A DNA stretch of 64,000 nucleotides from JBBIRG01 sp964410965 (GTDB lineage: Bacteria; CLD3; SB21; JBBIRG01), in NCBI GenBank assembly GCA_964410965.1, contig CAYPIY010000005.1, forward strand, positions 248,001 to 312,000. The letters run 5' to 3'. Of this stretch, positions 44,130 through 53,709 are shown one piece after another; the stretch's first letter is position 1, and every line of letters starts with the position of its first letter. The notes under the pieces are model-generated. The model was not told where the DNA came from. It did no database searches and saw only the letters and a program-made list of their open reading frames with translations. The position numbers and the translations under genes were made by a program.

Positions 44130-46868
44130 ATGAAATCCTTTTTATTGTCAGGAATAGTCTTATGGCTGGCAGCTATCTGTGAGCCGGGCCGTCTTTTGAC
44201 CCAGGAAAGTGAACGGGCTGTTCCGTCAGGAACGGACAATAATTTTTTTGAAATCCAGAAAGCCTTTCACCGGTACTGGGAGCCCTACAAGGCCGAAAAC
44301 GGATATTATATAGTTAATGGCAAAAAAAACAAAGTTCCGGGATGGAAATTATACAAGCGATGGGAGCATTACTGGCAAATCCGTATCGACCAGACAACCG
44401 GAGAATTTCCGAAAACTTCTGCGGCCGCTGAAATCATGAAATATTCGGCGAACCTCGGTGATAAGGAAAGCAGCGGAGGCAACTGGACAAGTATGGGGCC
44501 GTATTCATCCGCCGGAGGATATGCCGGAACCGGGCGCATCAACTGCATCGGTTTTCATCCGTCCGATCCGAACACATTCTGGGCCGGATCGCCGTCGGGA
44601 GGACTGTGGAAAACCATCAACGGCGGGGTATCATGGACAGCGCTGACCGACCGGAATCCCGTTCTCGGCGTGAGCGATATCGGAGTGCCGCATGATTATC
44701 ATCTCACCAGCACCCTGTACATCGCGACGGGGGATAAGGACATGGGCTCATTGCTCAAACTTGCCGGAGGACAATCGCATGACAATGAGAGTATCGGAGT
44801 CCTGAAAAGCACCGACGGCGGATTAAGCTGGTTCCCCACCGGACTGAATTTTACGCCCGATCTTCATCAAACCGTTTCCCGAATCCTGGTTCATCCGAAA
44901 AATTCCTCTACCCTGTGGGCCGCAACTTCCATGGGAATATTCCGAACCAATGATGGCGGTATCTCGTGGACATTGCAGATCGAAGGCGCTTTTATGGATA
45001 TGGAATTCAGACCCGGACATTTTTCCACGCTTTACGCCTCAACGGTTAATTTATCCGGAACGCCCGAGATCCATAAAACCACTGACGGCGGCGCCACCTG
45101 GAACCGACTCCCGGCAGGATTTACTTCCGATGATTACCGGGTGGATATTGCCGTCACGCCGGTCAATCCCGATTACCTGTACGCAATTAGCTGCAATCAG
45201 ACAAGCGGACTCGGCAGGATAATCCGTTCCACCAACAGCGGAAGCTCATTTAATCAGATGTTCACCGGCGGAACCGATAAAGCCCTGCTGGGAAGTTACA
45301 GTAATGGCGCCGGGATCAATCGCGGCCAGGGAATATATGATCTGGCCATAGCCGTTTCCCCGCTGCGTGCGAATATTTTATATATCGGCGGCATCAATAC
45401 GCATAAATCCGTTTCCTCAGGAACATCCTGGGAATGCGTGAATTGTTACACAGCCGATCCCGTATACAATATCACCGGCGAGCCCGTTGTGCACGCCGAC
45501 AAGCACATGCTCGCTTTTCAACCCGTGACGGGTGCTCTTTTTGAAGCCAATGACGGCGGTATTTACAAATCGACGGACGGCGGCCAAAGCTGGATTGATT
45601 TGACGGGTAACCTCGTGATCAGCCAGATCTACCGGATCGCATGCGCTCAAATTTCAGCTGATGAAATCATCGGCGGGCTTCAGGACAACGGGACTAAAAT
45701 ATACTCTGGCGGATCATGGACCGATGTGCTTGGGGCTGACGGCATGGAATGCATCATCGATTACTCCGATACGAATATCCAATACGGTTCATGGTATTAC
45801 GGCTACCTGTTCCGTACGACAAATCACTGGAACAATTACACAATGATTACTCCTACATCAGCCGGTTATGGAAATTGGGTCACACCTGTCGTTATGGACC
45901 CGGTCAATCCTTCTGTGCTTTATGCCGGATACGCCGATTTGTGGAAAACAACCGACCGGGGTACAAACTGGAATAAAATCTCCTCCTTCAATATTCCCGA
46001 TAAGCTTTGCGCGATTGCGGTCTCGCCTTCGGACCCTCGTGTCATTTATATTGCATCCAGACAGCAACTATGGATGACGAACAACGGCGGGGAAATCTGG
46101 CATGAGATCACCGGCGACCTGCCGACAACAACCAACGCGATTACCGGACTCGCGGTGAAACATGACGACCGGAACACGGTTTGGGTCACGCTTGGAGGAT
46201 ATGACGGACAGAGGATTTATGAATCAAGGGACGGCGGCATTCCCTGGATAAACATATCGGACGGACTCCCGAACCTGCCTGTGATGTGTATCCTGCAGAA
46301 CCGGCAAAACCCGGATGAAACGGAACTATATGCCGGTACGGATATCGGCGTGTTCCGCAAAACCGGAAGCAGTTCATGGAAACCCTTCAACACGGGGTTA
46401 CCTAACGCAATTGTGACGGATCTGGATATATATTACGATGACGCGGATCCGGAAAACTCTAGACTTCGCGCGGCAACATACGGGCGAGGCCTATGGGAAA
46501 CGCCACTGACTGCTGTTTCAGGGGTGTTTGCCCAGGGAAGTGTAACGTCGCGGAAAGATATCACAACAGAACATTCTTTGGATATCCCCCAGTCTTTCTC
46601 GCTCGGCTCGAATTATCCGAACCCGTTCAATCCGTCAACGACTATCCTTTACGATCTCCCCAAATCCACTAATCTGCGTATAGAAATTTTTAACATCCAT
46701 GGCCAATTCGTCCGAACCCTTGTGAACGGTTATAGTACAGCAGGCCGCCATTATGTTGTCTGGAACGGAAGTAACGACCGAGGCGAAGCCGTTTCCAGCG
46801 GAATCTATATATACCGTATTCAGGCCGGTGAATTCGTCAAGGCCCGGAAAATGATGCTGCTGAAATAA
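44130..46868 (+). CDS. Secreted sortilin-like propeller protein with T9SS sorting domain
   Basis: 912 residues. Signal peptide 1-25. It is a tandem paralogue of the giant gene: same N-terminal segment (FFEIQKAFHRYWEPYKAENG, EFPKTSAAAEI), the same sortilin-like propeller (TFWAGSPSGGLWKTINGG, GVFRKTGSSSWKPFNTGLPN) and a T9SS sorting domain (NYPNPFNPSTTILYDLP ... ARKMMLLK). It goes from propeller directly to sorting domain, with no Fn3, anchor-J or cadherin repeats. So the two differ by about 1800 residues of inserted or lost repeat region. Export and surface location are inferred from the sorting domain. Confidence 0.9.
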   Translation: MKSFLLSGIVLWLAAICEPGRLLTQESERAVPSGTDNNFFEIQKAFHRYWEPYKAENGYYIVNGKKNKVPGWKLYKRWEHYWQIRIDQTTGEFPKTSAAAEIMKYSANLGDKESSGGNWTSMGPYSSAGGYAGTGRINCIGFHPSDPNTFWAGSPSGGLWKTINGGVSWTALTDRNPVLGVSDIGVPHDYHLTSTLYIATGDKDMGSLLKLAGGQSHDNESIGVLKSTDGGLSWFPTGLNFTPDLHQTVSRILVHPKNSSTLWAATSMGIFRTNDGGISWTLQIEGAFMDMEFRPGHFSTLYASTVNLSGTPEIHKTTDGGATWNRLPAGFTSDDYRVDIAVTPVNPDYLYAISCNQTSGLGRIIRSTNSGSSFNQMFTGGTDKALLGSYSNGAGINRGQGIYDLAIAVSPLRANILYIGGINTHKSVSSGTSWECVNCYTADPVYNITGEPVVHADKHMLAFQPVTGALFEANDGGIYKSTDGGQSWIDLTGNLVISQIYRIACAQISADEIIGGLQDNGTKIYSGGSWTDVLGADGMECIIDYSDTNIQYGSWYYGYLFRTTNHWNNYTMITPTSAGYGNWVTPVVMDPVNPSVLYAGYADLWKTTDRGTNWNKISSFNIPDKLCAIAVSPSDPRVIYIASRQQLWMTNNGGEIWHEITGDLPTTTNAITGLAVKHDDRNTVWVTLGGYDGQRIYESRDGGIPWINISDGLPNLPVMCILQNRQNPDETELYAGTDIGVFRKTGSSSWKPFNTGLPNAIVTDLDIYYDDADPENSRLRAATYGRGLWETPLTAVSGVFAQGSVTSRKDITTEHSLDIPQSFSLGSNYPNPFNPSTTILYDLPKSTNLRIEIFNIHGQFVRTLVNGYSTAGRHYVVWNGSNDRGEAVSSGIYIYRIQAGEFVKARKMMLLK

Positions 46869-46890
46869 ATTTTCTCTTCCTCAAACGAAT

Positions 46891-46921
46891 AAAAAAGGCT
46901 GTCACATCATGACAGCCTTTT
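46891..46921. terminator. Bidirectional terminator between convergent genes
   Basis: AAAAGGCTGTCA (46893-46904), loop CATCA, TGACAGCCTTTT (46910-46921). It serves the plus-strand sortilin gene and the minus-strand peptidase, whose stop is 5 bp away. Confidence 0.85.
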
Positions 46922-46925
46922 CAAT

Positions 46926-49526
46926 TTACTTTTCCGGATAGAGCTCATTCCACCAGTCCGGCTGATCCTTCAGCCAGCGGTCAAACCAGGCGAGGATCGT
47001 TTTTGTCCACAGCATCCGTTTGGAATACTGCATGATATGATGATCCTGATCGTCCACCTGTATCAGTTCCACGGGCCGGTTCAGCAGTTTCAGCGCTGTA
47101 TACAATTGAATGCTCTCGCCTACCGGAACATTGGTGTCGGACGCGCCATGCAGAAGAAGCAGGGGTGTTTTGATTTTATCGGCGGAAAACAGCGGGCTCT
47201 GGTTCACGTAAATGTCTTTGCGGTTCCACGGAAAACTGTTGGCCGTCGCCATCGCGCTGTATGAATAGCCCCAGTATCCTTCACCCCAGTAACTGGAGAT
47301 TGAACTGATACCGGCGTGTGAAATCGCCGTCGCGAACATATCGGTCTTCGTGGTGAGCAGCATGGTCATGAAACCGCCGTACGACGCGCCGATACAGCCG
47401 ACACGTTTCTTATCCACAAAAGGATGCGCGTCAAGGAACTTCTTGGCACCGTCGATGATCTCATCGGCGACGGTCATGCCCCAATTGTTGACATGAGCCG
47501 CGGAGAAGGCCTGTCCGTACCCTTTCGCGCCGCTCGGCTGAAGCGTATAGACAATGTAACCGTTGGCGGCGTAAAATTCTTTCGGATAACGCCCGCCGAA
47601 ATCCCTTGTTACGGGTGAAGTTCCTCCGTAGTAATATACGATGCAGGGATAGGATTTGGTTGAATCAAAACCGGGAGGATAATGGACATATCCGTCAATT
47701 TCGGTTTTGTTTTTGTTTCTGAAAGTCCACGGTTTTACTATTCCGAACCGGACTGTCTGATATTCACTTTTCGCGGGATCGCACACGACCTGATATTTTA
47801 GCGATGACAAATCCAGCGAATAACCCTTTTGCGGATTCGAGGTTCCCGATCCGTAATATACTCCCTTCAGCGCGTTACCGGCGAGGTCAAATCCCGATAC
47901 CGCATCGACTCCGGTTTCGATCAGGCTGAATTTTCCGTCCCGGGGATTGTATCGGTATAAATTGCTGAACGACCGGTCGGTGGTTTCAAGATAGATATAG
48001 CCGTCGGCTGAATTCCACACGGCATTATCAATGGAAGGGTTGAAATTCAGGCTGATGCATTTTATTTCTTTTGTTTTCAGGTCGTAAATGTAGGCCTGAT
48101 TATCGTAATCGTTGGGGATCATTTTTTTATCCGGCAGGTTAATCCCGAGCGTACCGAACAGCGACGGTCCGCCGGTCATAAGAATCTGATTGCCGTCCGG
48201 CGACCACTGCGCCTGGCTGAACCACGAGAGTGTCCAGAGGGAATCGGCGGTCATCGTTTCAAGGTCAAGTACGCTGACATAAGTGTCCGTATAAGGCCGC
48301 CGGGTAAGGTTTTCTGCATTTCTGGTAAAAATCATTCTTTTCCCGTCGGGGCTGACGGACTGAAAATACGCCGGCAATGGGCCAGCGGTAAGCCGGTTCA
48401 TAATTCCGGTTGACGTGTTGAGACGGTAGATATGCGTGACAGAAGAGCCTTCGGACCGGTTTTTTAATCCATCCGATTTCTTCAGACCGGTTTTAGGGGA
48501 TTCGGATTTTTCATACTGCTCATAAATGATATTGTCGCCGTCCGGGGACCACATATACCGCGAAAAATTCTTTACCTTTTCCAAAACAGCTTTGGTCTGA
48601 CCGGCTGAAAAATCCATTATCCAGAGAGTCGTTTCCTGGTTTGAATACGTCATATAGCTCAGTCGTTTTCCCGCCGGCGCCCACTGGGCCTGATACATGC
48701 TTAATCCGCCTCTGAATGTTTGTACCAGGCTTCCGTCCGATGTCCGCCGTATTTCGATCCACGATTCCGTCTGGTCTCCCGCGGAGCGCGACAGGGATAC
48801 CGCCGCCCATTCGCCGTCGGGCGTGATGATCATTTGCGTAATCCTCGGAAGATCCAAAAGATGACCGACAGACATCCCGCCGGCAGGATCAACGGACAAA
48901 ATGAAATCATTTTTCAGCGAATCAGCGATTCCCGTAAATGCGCCTCTTAGTCCGGCGGGTTGCGCCAGATCCTTATCGACAAGGTATTTTACGACAAGCA
49001 GATGCTTTCCGGTTTCGAACTTAAGTTCAGGCTCCAGTTTGCCGGGTGTTTTTTTTGAGGTGTCATCGGAAGCGGATTTAGCAGATATCAGTTTTCCGTC
49101 AACGAAAAACTGGAACGGATGATAACCGGATAATTCAATTTTCACTTTCATCCATCGCCGGACTTCAACATAGGCCGCCGCGTAAAACAACTCATACCGT
49201 CCGGATTCTCCCTGAAACCGTATGGAGCCTGATGTATCAATGACATTCTTTTTCCATAGAAGACCGCCGGAAACGTCCCTGTAAGCTTTTCCCTCCGAAG
49301 GACTGAGATCTCCGATATCCAGAATCTGCTGCTGGAGCAGTTCTTTTACAGTATAATATTCCGATTTCGAGGATTTCTTTTCATGGAACACGGGTTTGGA
49401 AACCGGAACGGGTCCCAGTATCAGCCATTGTCCAATGGCTTGGGAACCCGTGTCAGCCGTAAGAGACCGAACAGAACAGACAAATAAAATGATGACAGCG
49501 ACAGTTTTAATAATTAAGTTTTTCAT
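46926..49526 (-). CDS. Exported S9-family prolyl oligopeptidase-like peptidase
   Basis: 866 residues from the ATG at 49524-49526, chosen because AGGGAAAAGCTC precedes it and MKNLIIKTVAVIILFVCSVR forms a signal peptide; the frame extends 27 codons upstream without such support. The N-terminal part (to about 240) is unassigned. A PD40/WD40-like propeller (about 240-600; WSPDGDNIIYEQY, VSPDGKRMIFTRN, WSPDGNQILMTGG) is followed by the peptidase_S9 alpha/beta-hydrolase with nucleophile in IGASYGGFMTML, Asp in HGASDTNVPVGES and His in DDQDHHIMQ. It resembles dipeptidyl/acylaminoacyl peptidases. The likely place is the periplasm, degrading peptides. Confidence 0.92.
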   Translation of the reverse strand: MKNLIIKTVAVIILFVCSVRSLTADTGSQAIGQWLILGPVPVSKPVFHEKKSSKSEYYTVKELLQQQILDIGDLSPSEGKAYRDVSGGLLWKKNVIDTSGSIRFQGESGRYELFYAAAYVEVRRWMKVKIELSGYHPFQFFVDGKLISAKSASDDTSKKTPGKLEPELKFETGKHLLVVKYLVDKDLAQPAGLRGAFTGIADSLKNDFILSVDPAGGMSVGHLLDLPRITQMIITPDGEWAAVSLSRSAGDQTESWIEIRRTSDGSLVQTFRGGLSMYQAQWAPAGKRLSYMTYSNQETTLWIMDFSAGQTKAVLEKVKNFSRYMWSPDGDNIIYEQYEKSESPKTGLKKSDGLKNRSEGSSVTHIYRLNTSTGIMNRLTAGPLPAYFQSVSPDGKRMIFTRNAENLTRRPYTDTYVSVLDLETMTADSLWTLSWFSQAQWSPDGNQILMTGGPSLFGTLGINLPDKKMIPNDYDNQAYIYDLKTKEIKCISLNFNPSIDNAVWNSADGYIYLETTDRSFSNLYRYNPRDGKFSLIETGVDAVSGFDLAGNALKGVYYGSGTSNPQKGYSLDLSSLKYQVVCDPAKSEYQTVRFGIVKPWTFRNKNKTEIDGYVHYPPGFDSTKSYPCIVYYYGGTSPVTRDFGGRYPKEFYAANGYIVYTLQPSGAKGYGQAFSAAHVNNWGMTVADEIIDGAKKFLDAHPFVDKKRVGCIGASYGGFMTMLLTTKTDMFATAISHAGISSISSYWGEGYWGYSYSAMATANSFPWNRKDIYVNQSPLFSADKIKTPLLLLHGASDTNVPVGESIQLYTALKLLNRPVELIQVDDQDHHIMQYSKRMLWTKTILAWFDRWLKDQPDWWNELYPEK

Positions 49527-49631
49527 GAGCTTTTCCCTATCCGTGAATGAGTGAACTGCGGTTTTCCAAAAGCGGTACAATATAAGGTTCGTGACTGAAG
49601 ATATCAACCGTAATCCCTGTTTTCCGGCGTA

Positions 49632-49671
49632 AAAAAAAAAAGGACTCCGATATTCCGGAATCCTTTTTTTT
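49632..49671 (-). terminator. Terminator after rpmA
   Basis: AAAAGGACTCCG with CGGAATCCTTTT (one mismatch), A-run on the left giving a U-run on the minus strand. It also sits upstream of the peptidase promoter region. Confidence 0.8.
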
Positions 49672-49689
49672 CAGATGTTGCGTTTTCGT

Positions 49690-49956
49690 TTAAGCGTCGG
49701 CGGGCTTCGGATTCACGCTGACTTTCAGGCGTTTTTTGTCCTTATGCTCAAACTTCACGATGCCGTCGGTCAGTGCGAAGATGGTGTCATCCGTCCCGAT
49801 TCCGACATTTTTGCCTAAGTGAAATTTGGTTCCCCGCTGACGGACAATAATGTTTCCGGCGAGAACGAATTCTCCGCCGTACTTCTTCACGCCGAGCCGC
49901 TGACCGTGGCTGTCGCGTCCGTTTCGCGTACTGCCTAAACCTTTCTTATGCGCCAT
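49690..49956 (-). CDS. rpmA: Ribosomal protein bL27
   Basis: 88 residues. Opening AHKKGLGSTRNGRDSHGQRL is the L27 signature; the flexible N-terminus reaches the peptidyl-transferase centre. No cleaved N-terminal extension of the Firmicutes type. It follows rplU by 23 bp. Confidence 0.98.
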   Translation of the reverse strand: MAHKKGLGSTRNGRDSHGQRLGVKKYGGEFVLAGNIIVRQRGTKFHLGKNVGIGTDDTIFALTDGIVKFEHKDKKRLKVSVNPKPADA

Positions 49957-49979
49957 ACTTTCTCCTTGGCTTTTGCCGG

Positions 49980-50294
49980 TTACTTGCTGATTGAATTGAC
50001 CATGAGTTCCGTGAACGGCTGTCGGTGACCTTTTTTCTTCTGAAAGCCTTTCCGCCGGTATTTGCGGAAATGAATCACTTTGTCGCCGAGGCCATGGGTC
50101 AGTACGGTCGTTTCAACTTTTGCACCTTGAACGGTAGGCGTGCCGATACGGACATCGCCGTTTTCGGAGACGAGCAGGACCTGATCGAACACGATCTGGT
50201 CGCCGACTTCCGCTTCAGCAATGCGCGGGATCACCAGCTTCTTCCCGGACTCGCATTTAAACTGAAAACCTTTGATATCAACTACTGCGTACAT
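49980..50294 (-). CDS. rplU: Ribosomal protein bL21
   Basis: 104 residues. MYAVVDIKGFQFKCESGKKL opening and FRKYRRKGFQKKKGHRQPFT near the end are the L21 signature. First gene of rplU-rpmA. Ribosome site GGAGGTAAC before the ATG. Confidence 0.98.
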   Translation of the reverse strand: MYAVVDIKGFQFKCESGKKLVIPRIAEAEVGDQIVFDQVLLVSENGDVRIGTPTVQGAKVETTVLTHGLGDKVIHFRKYRRKGFQKKKGHRQPFTELMVNSISK

Positions 50295-50303
50295 GTTACC
50301 TCC

Positions 50304-50330
50304 ATAAAAAACCGCGCCCTGTCAGGGGCA
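50304..50330 (-). promoter_or_regulatory. Terminator-like hairpin in the rplU leader
   Basis: On the transcript GCCCCTGACAGGGC (arms GCCCC/GGGC plus a wobble) is followed by GCGG and U6, just before the ribosome site of rplU. Position between promoter and gene suggests a ribosomal-protein leader attenuator. Confidence 0.3.
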
Positions 50331-50345
50331 TTAATTAAGGTTCGA

Positions 50346-50374
50346 ATTATAAAATAAGATGGTCAAAGATGCAA
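50346..50374 (-). promoter_or_regulatory. sigma70-type promoter of rplU-rpmA
   Basis: On the minus strand TTGCAT (50369-50374), 17-base spacer, TATAAT (50346-50351). Transcription would start near 50339, giving a leader of about 45 bases. Confidence 0.65.
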
Positions 50375-50563
50375 GTTTTTTTTTATTTTTTTTAGGTTTG
50401 CTGCGACAGTCCTGTAGGAGTTTGGCCTGTCTGTTTGTAAATGGCGGATTCAGCATCATCACGCTGATTTTGAATGCTTTGACCTGTCTTTATTTCCGGC
50501 CTTCTGGCTTCGACAGGTTCTCTCCGGACACTGCCGTATTCTTATGCCGATGATTCCGTTCTG

Positions 50564-51253
50564 CTACAATATCTTCACGGACTCCACCGAATATTTACCG
50601 TGATGTTTCACCATAAAAGACAGCCGCTTTGATTCGTCCGCGTTTGAAAAGAAAAAAATGGTCCTGCGCATATTTCCCTCATTTTTACCGGCAGGACGCG
50701 TTTCCGTATTGCGGAGTGTTAATTTTTCGTTTCGAAATACGCCTAATACCGGTTCCATAAATTTATCGCTGTAATCGGACATATATTGCCGCAGATTTTT
50801 TTCATCACTGTTGGCAATCCATTCGGCTGCCTGCAGGGCGATTGCCTTATCTTCCCGGAGAATATGATAATTGATATGGATATGGGTAATCATCCACACC
50901 GATCCTTCCCGTCCCAGTTTCAGATAAATGTTACGGTTATCCGCCGGAAGCCCGGTCACGAAATAATGAATAGAAGCGGAGCCGTCGGCATCCATCCCGA
51001 AGCCGCATTCGTTGTAATGGCTGATATCGGAAAACGCCTGCAGGTTTTCAAAATACAGATTCTTATCCCGGAGATATCTCGATAAATCTTCGGTTTGGTT
51101 ACCGACCACTGATTTCATAAACGCATTCGCAACATTCCGCGCGTCCTGTGTTTTGTAGGATAAGAAATAACTCCACACTAATCCGATGAGAATGACGGCG
51201 CCGGTAACCAGCAGATAACGCTTCCAGTTAATGGTTAACAGAGGATGAGTCAT
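50564..51253 (-). CDS. Membrane-anchored protein of unknown function
   Basis: 229 residues. One N-terminal helix (about 12-32), then a soluble part that looks like two NTF2-like/DUF4878-style modules: residues about 35-125 (DARNVANAFMKSVVGNQTED) and about 130-229 (KAIALQAAEWIANSDEKNLR), each opening with a helix and an 'a..f...w..gn/sd...l..y' phrase. This is a structural impression, not a family match. AAGAGGAACG precedes the ATG. It follows the multi-pass protein at 51339 on the same strand. Confidence 0.7.
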   Translation of the reverse strand: MTHPLLTINWKRYLLVTGAVILIGLVWSYFLSYKTQDARNVANAFMKSVVGNQTEDLSRYLRDKNLYFENLQAFSDISHYNECGFGMDADGSASIHYFVTGLPADNRNIYLKLGREGSVWMITHIHINYHILREDKAIALQAAEWIANSDEKNLRQYMSDYSDKFMEPVLGVFRNEKLTLRNTETRPAGKNEGNMRRTIFFFSNADESKRLSFMVKHHGKYSVESVKIL

Positions 51254-51338
51254 CGTTCCTCTTAAAATGTATGGATAATATCAGTAAATCATTTTTATCA
51301 GAATAATAAAATAATCCGTTCAGATCAAATCTTTTATT

Positions 51339-52121
51339 TCATGACCACCGCATCGAATACAGCGCAGCGGCGAATACTAATATGATCGATAAATACCAAA
51401 ATATTTTTTGTCTCCGGTCTGTGACGTATAACCTTTCTTCCATAAAATACGGCAACCGGGCCGGCAGATAGATCATCAGGATAAGAACCAGCGACGCGAT
51501 AAATTCCGGTATAAATTTGCTTGGCCGATCAGGCGAGGGCATATCAATTCGTTGAGAAATCACTCCCCACATACTTGATAACATGACAAACATCGTTACC
51601 CAGGCCAGTATTTCAACGACAAGCCGCCAGTACCAGGCCGGTTGTTTCTCAAAGGGTTTGAAGGCGTAGGCCGCGATAAAAAATATTCCGAAAAAATTAA
51701 AGGTAAGAAAAAATCCCCAAACCAGCGGAAGCCATTTGGGGACATCGTGAAATGACCCGAATACGGCATTCACACCGAGGATGAACAGATGAGCCAGGGG
51801 AAGAATGCGGAAAAACGCGAGAACGTAGAGAAAAGCCGATTTTTTCGGCGCCGGCGCGTCCGTCAGCATCATTTTGGTTTTGAATAAAAGCACCGGCCAG
51901 TCGATTATGAAAAGAATGATGCAGACGACGCCCAATGGGATATAAGCGTCGCTGACCGGCGTATCACTGAACATGATTTCGCCGAATGAATCACTGATGT
52001 CCGGAACGAAGAAAATGGCCGCGGCCAGGACAAAATTGGCCGCCAGGCCGGCCTGCATCGAACGGTTCAAACGGCCGGAAATGATATTACTTAAGATTTG
52101 AACAGGGTTGATTCGGATCAC
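51339..52121 (-). CDS. Multi-pass membrane protein, unknown
   Basis: 260 residues with about six membrane helices (around 25-45, 60-80, 98-122, 135-158, 170-190, 205-225, 238-258). Start is GTG at 52121; no ATG fits better. A Yip1-like topology is possible but I cannot support it with motifs. It lies 100 bp downstream of mvhA and may be a read-through partner of the hydrogenase operon or independent. Confidence 0.65.
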   Translation of the reverse strand: MIRINPVQILSNIISGRLNRSMQAGLAANFVLAAAIFFVPDISDSFGEIMFSDTPVSDAYIPLGVVCIILFIIDWPVLLFKTKMMLTDAPAPKKSAFLYVLAFFRILPLAHLFILGVNAVFGSFHDVPKWLPLVWGFFLTFNFFGIFFIAAYAFKPFEKQPAWYWRLVVEILAWVTMFVMLSSMWGVISQRIDMPSPDRPSKFIPEFIASLVLILMIYLPARLPYFMEERLYVTDRRQKIFWYLSIILVFAAALYSMRWS

Positions 52122-52220
52122 GGCTTCGTGCGCGCAATTTATATTGAATCGAATATATACGACGTTAATGATGACGCTTCAGCTGCGCTTATCGCTCAGA
52201 CGAACCCGATGAACCGGACA

Positions 52221-53681
52221 TCAGCGCTTTATTCTGCGTACCAGGCTGCCGTTATGATCTTTAATATCCACCCTCAGCGGCATTTGTCCCAGCGCATGCG
52301 TGGCGCAGGCGTTGCAGGGATCGTAGGCGCGGAAGGCCATCTCGATTTTATTCAGCAGTCCGTCGGAGATTTGTCCCTTGCTGATCAGTCCTTTCGCGGC
52401 TTTGTCCACGCTCATCGCGATGCGGGCAGAGTTGTTCTGCGTCGCGACAATCAGATTGCATTTCGTCATGATGCCGCGCTCGTCGGTTTCATAATGATGG
52501 AACAGCGTTCCCCGCGGGGCTTCCACGACGCCCACGCCGACGGTCGGCTTCTCGAACGGGATGACGCGGATATGATCGCTGGTGATTTCAGGATCATGAA
52601 TGAGTTCAACAATTTTCTCTGCGGCCTGCACCATTTCGATGACGCGCGCGTAATGATTCGCCAGCGTGTGGTGCACCGGTTTCGCGCCGAGAATTTTGTA
52701 AAATTCCTCATACGCTTCCTGCGCTCTCGGCGTGGCCATCCCGTCGGATACGTTCAAACGGGCCAGGGGAGCCACCGCGTATAAGCTGGTGTCCTTGCCG
52801 TCCGTAAACCCTCGCCAGCCAAGCGGTTTCAGGTACGGGAATTTAACGTAACTCCACGGCTCCACGCGCTCAGCAACGTAATCGGCGTATTTGTCGGCTG
52901 TGAATTTAGCGTATTCCTTGCCTTCGGTGTCCACCACGCGGATCTTGCCGTCATAAAAATTAACTTTGTTGTTATCGTCCACAAGACCCATATAATACGT
53001 ACGGTGCGTGTACGCGTCGGATGTGATCATCCTGACGTATTCTTCATTTTTCAAAACGATATCGTGGAACACCTGAAGCGTGAACAGCGCGAATTCGAGC
53101 CCGTCTTTGGCGAGTTCCTGGTATTTCGGCAGGTCCTGTTTCGTGAGTCCTTTTGCGACGCCGCCGGGCAGGCCGAACACGGGATGAATGATCTTTCCGC
53201 CGAGATACGTGATCAGTTCGCGCAAACGCCGGCGCATGGAAATCACTTTGATGCCTGTATCCACGCCGACTTTCCCGACTACGCCGAGCACGTTGCGCAG
53301 TTCCTTGGACGCTTCGACGCCGACAATGAAATCCGGTCCGCCGAGGACGTATACATGCAGCGCGTGATCCTCAAGCATGAACGTATTGTAGATCAGTTCG
53401 CGCAGTTTCTTCGCCGGGGACGTCGGTTCGATTTTGTACAGCGCGTCCAACGCTTTCGTGCCGGCCATGTGATGCGCCGTGGGACAGACTCCGCAGATAC
53501 GGCTGGTGATCTGAGGCATATCCTCCGCGGGACGGCCGAGACTGAAGATCTCGAATCCCCGCAGTTCGGGAATCTGGTAATACGCGTGATCCACGTCGCC
53601 CTGTTCGTTCAGGAAAATGTCAATTTTTCCGTGCCCTTCCAGGCGCGTGATCGGATCGATGGTGACTTTTCTGGTTTGCAT
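52221..53681 (-). CDS. mvhA: [NiFe]-hydrogenase large subunit, MvhA type (group 3c)
   Basis: 486 residues from the ATG at 53679-53681 (AAGG upstream), the only good start. The active-site motifs are both complete: SRICGVCPTAHHMAGTKA (RxCGxCxxxH) near the N-terminus and AYDPCNACATHALG (DPCxxCxxH) near the C-terminus. Four Cys bind Ni-Fe. The protein continues 24 residues past the final His (ALGQMPLRVDIKDHNGSLV), so a maturation endopeptidase must cleave it; no such gene is in the window. It is the last gene of hdrCBA-mvhDGA. Confidence 0.95.
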   Translation of the reverse strand: MQTRKVTIDPITRLEGHGKIDIFLNEQGDVDHAYYQIPELRGFEIFSLGRPAEDMPQITSRICGVCPTAHHMAGTKALDALYKIEPTSPAKKLRELIYNTFMLEDHALHVYVLGGPDFIVGVEASKELRNVLGVVGKVGVDTGIKVISMRRRLRELITYLGGKIIHPVFGLPGGVAKGLTKQDLPKYQELAKDGLEFALFTLQVFHDIVLKNEEYVRMITSDAYTHRTYYMGLVDDNNKVNFYDGKIRVVDTEGKEYAKFTADKYADYVAERVEPWSYVKFPYLKPLGWRGFTDGKDTSLYAVAPLARLNVSDGMATPRAQEAYEEFYKILGAKPVHHTLANHYARVIEMVQAAEKIVELIHDPEITSDHIRVIPFEKPTVGVGVVEAPRGTLFHHYETDERGIMTKCNLIVATQNNSARIAMSVDKAAKGLISKGQISDGLLNKIEMAFRAYDPCNACATHALGQMPLRVDIKDHNGSLVRRIKR

Positions 53682-53709
53682 GTAAGACCTTGAATATTTC
53701 AATTCTTTT

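Noticed and set aside
50359..50553. Open frame of 64 codons upstream of rplU
   Set aside because: Overlaps the rplU promoter on the opposite strand, poor composition and no ribosome site.
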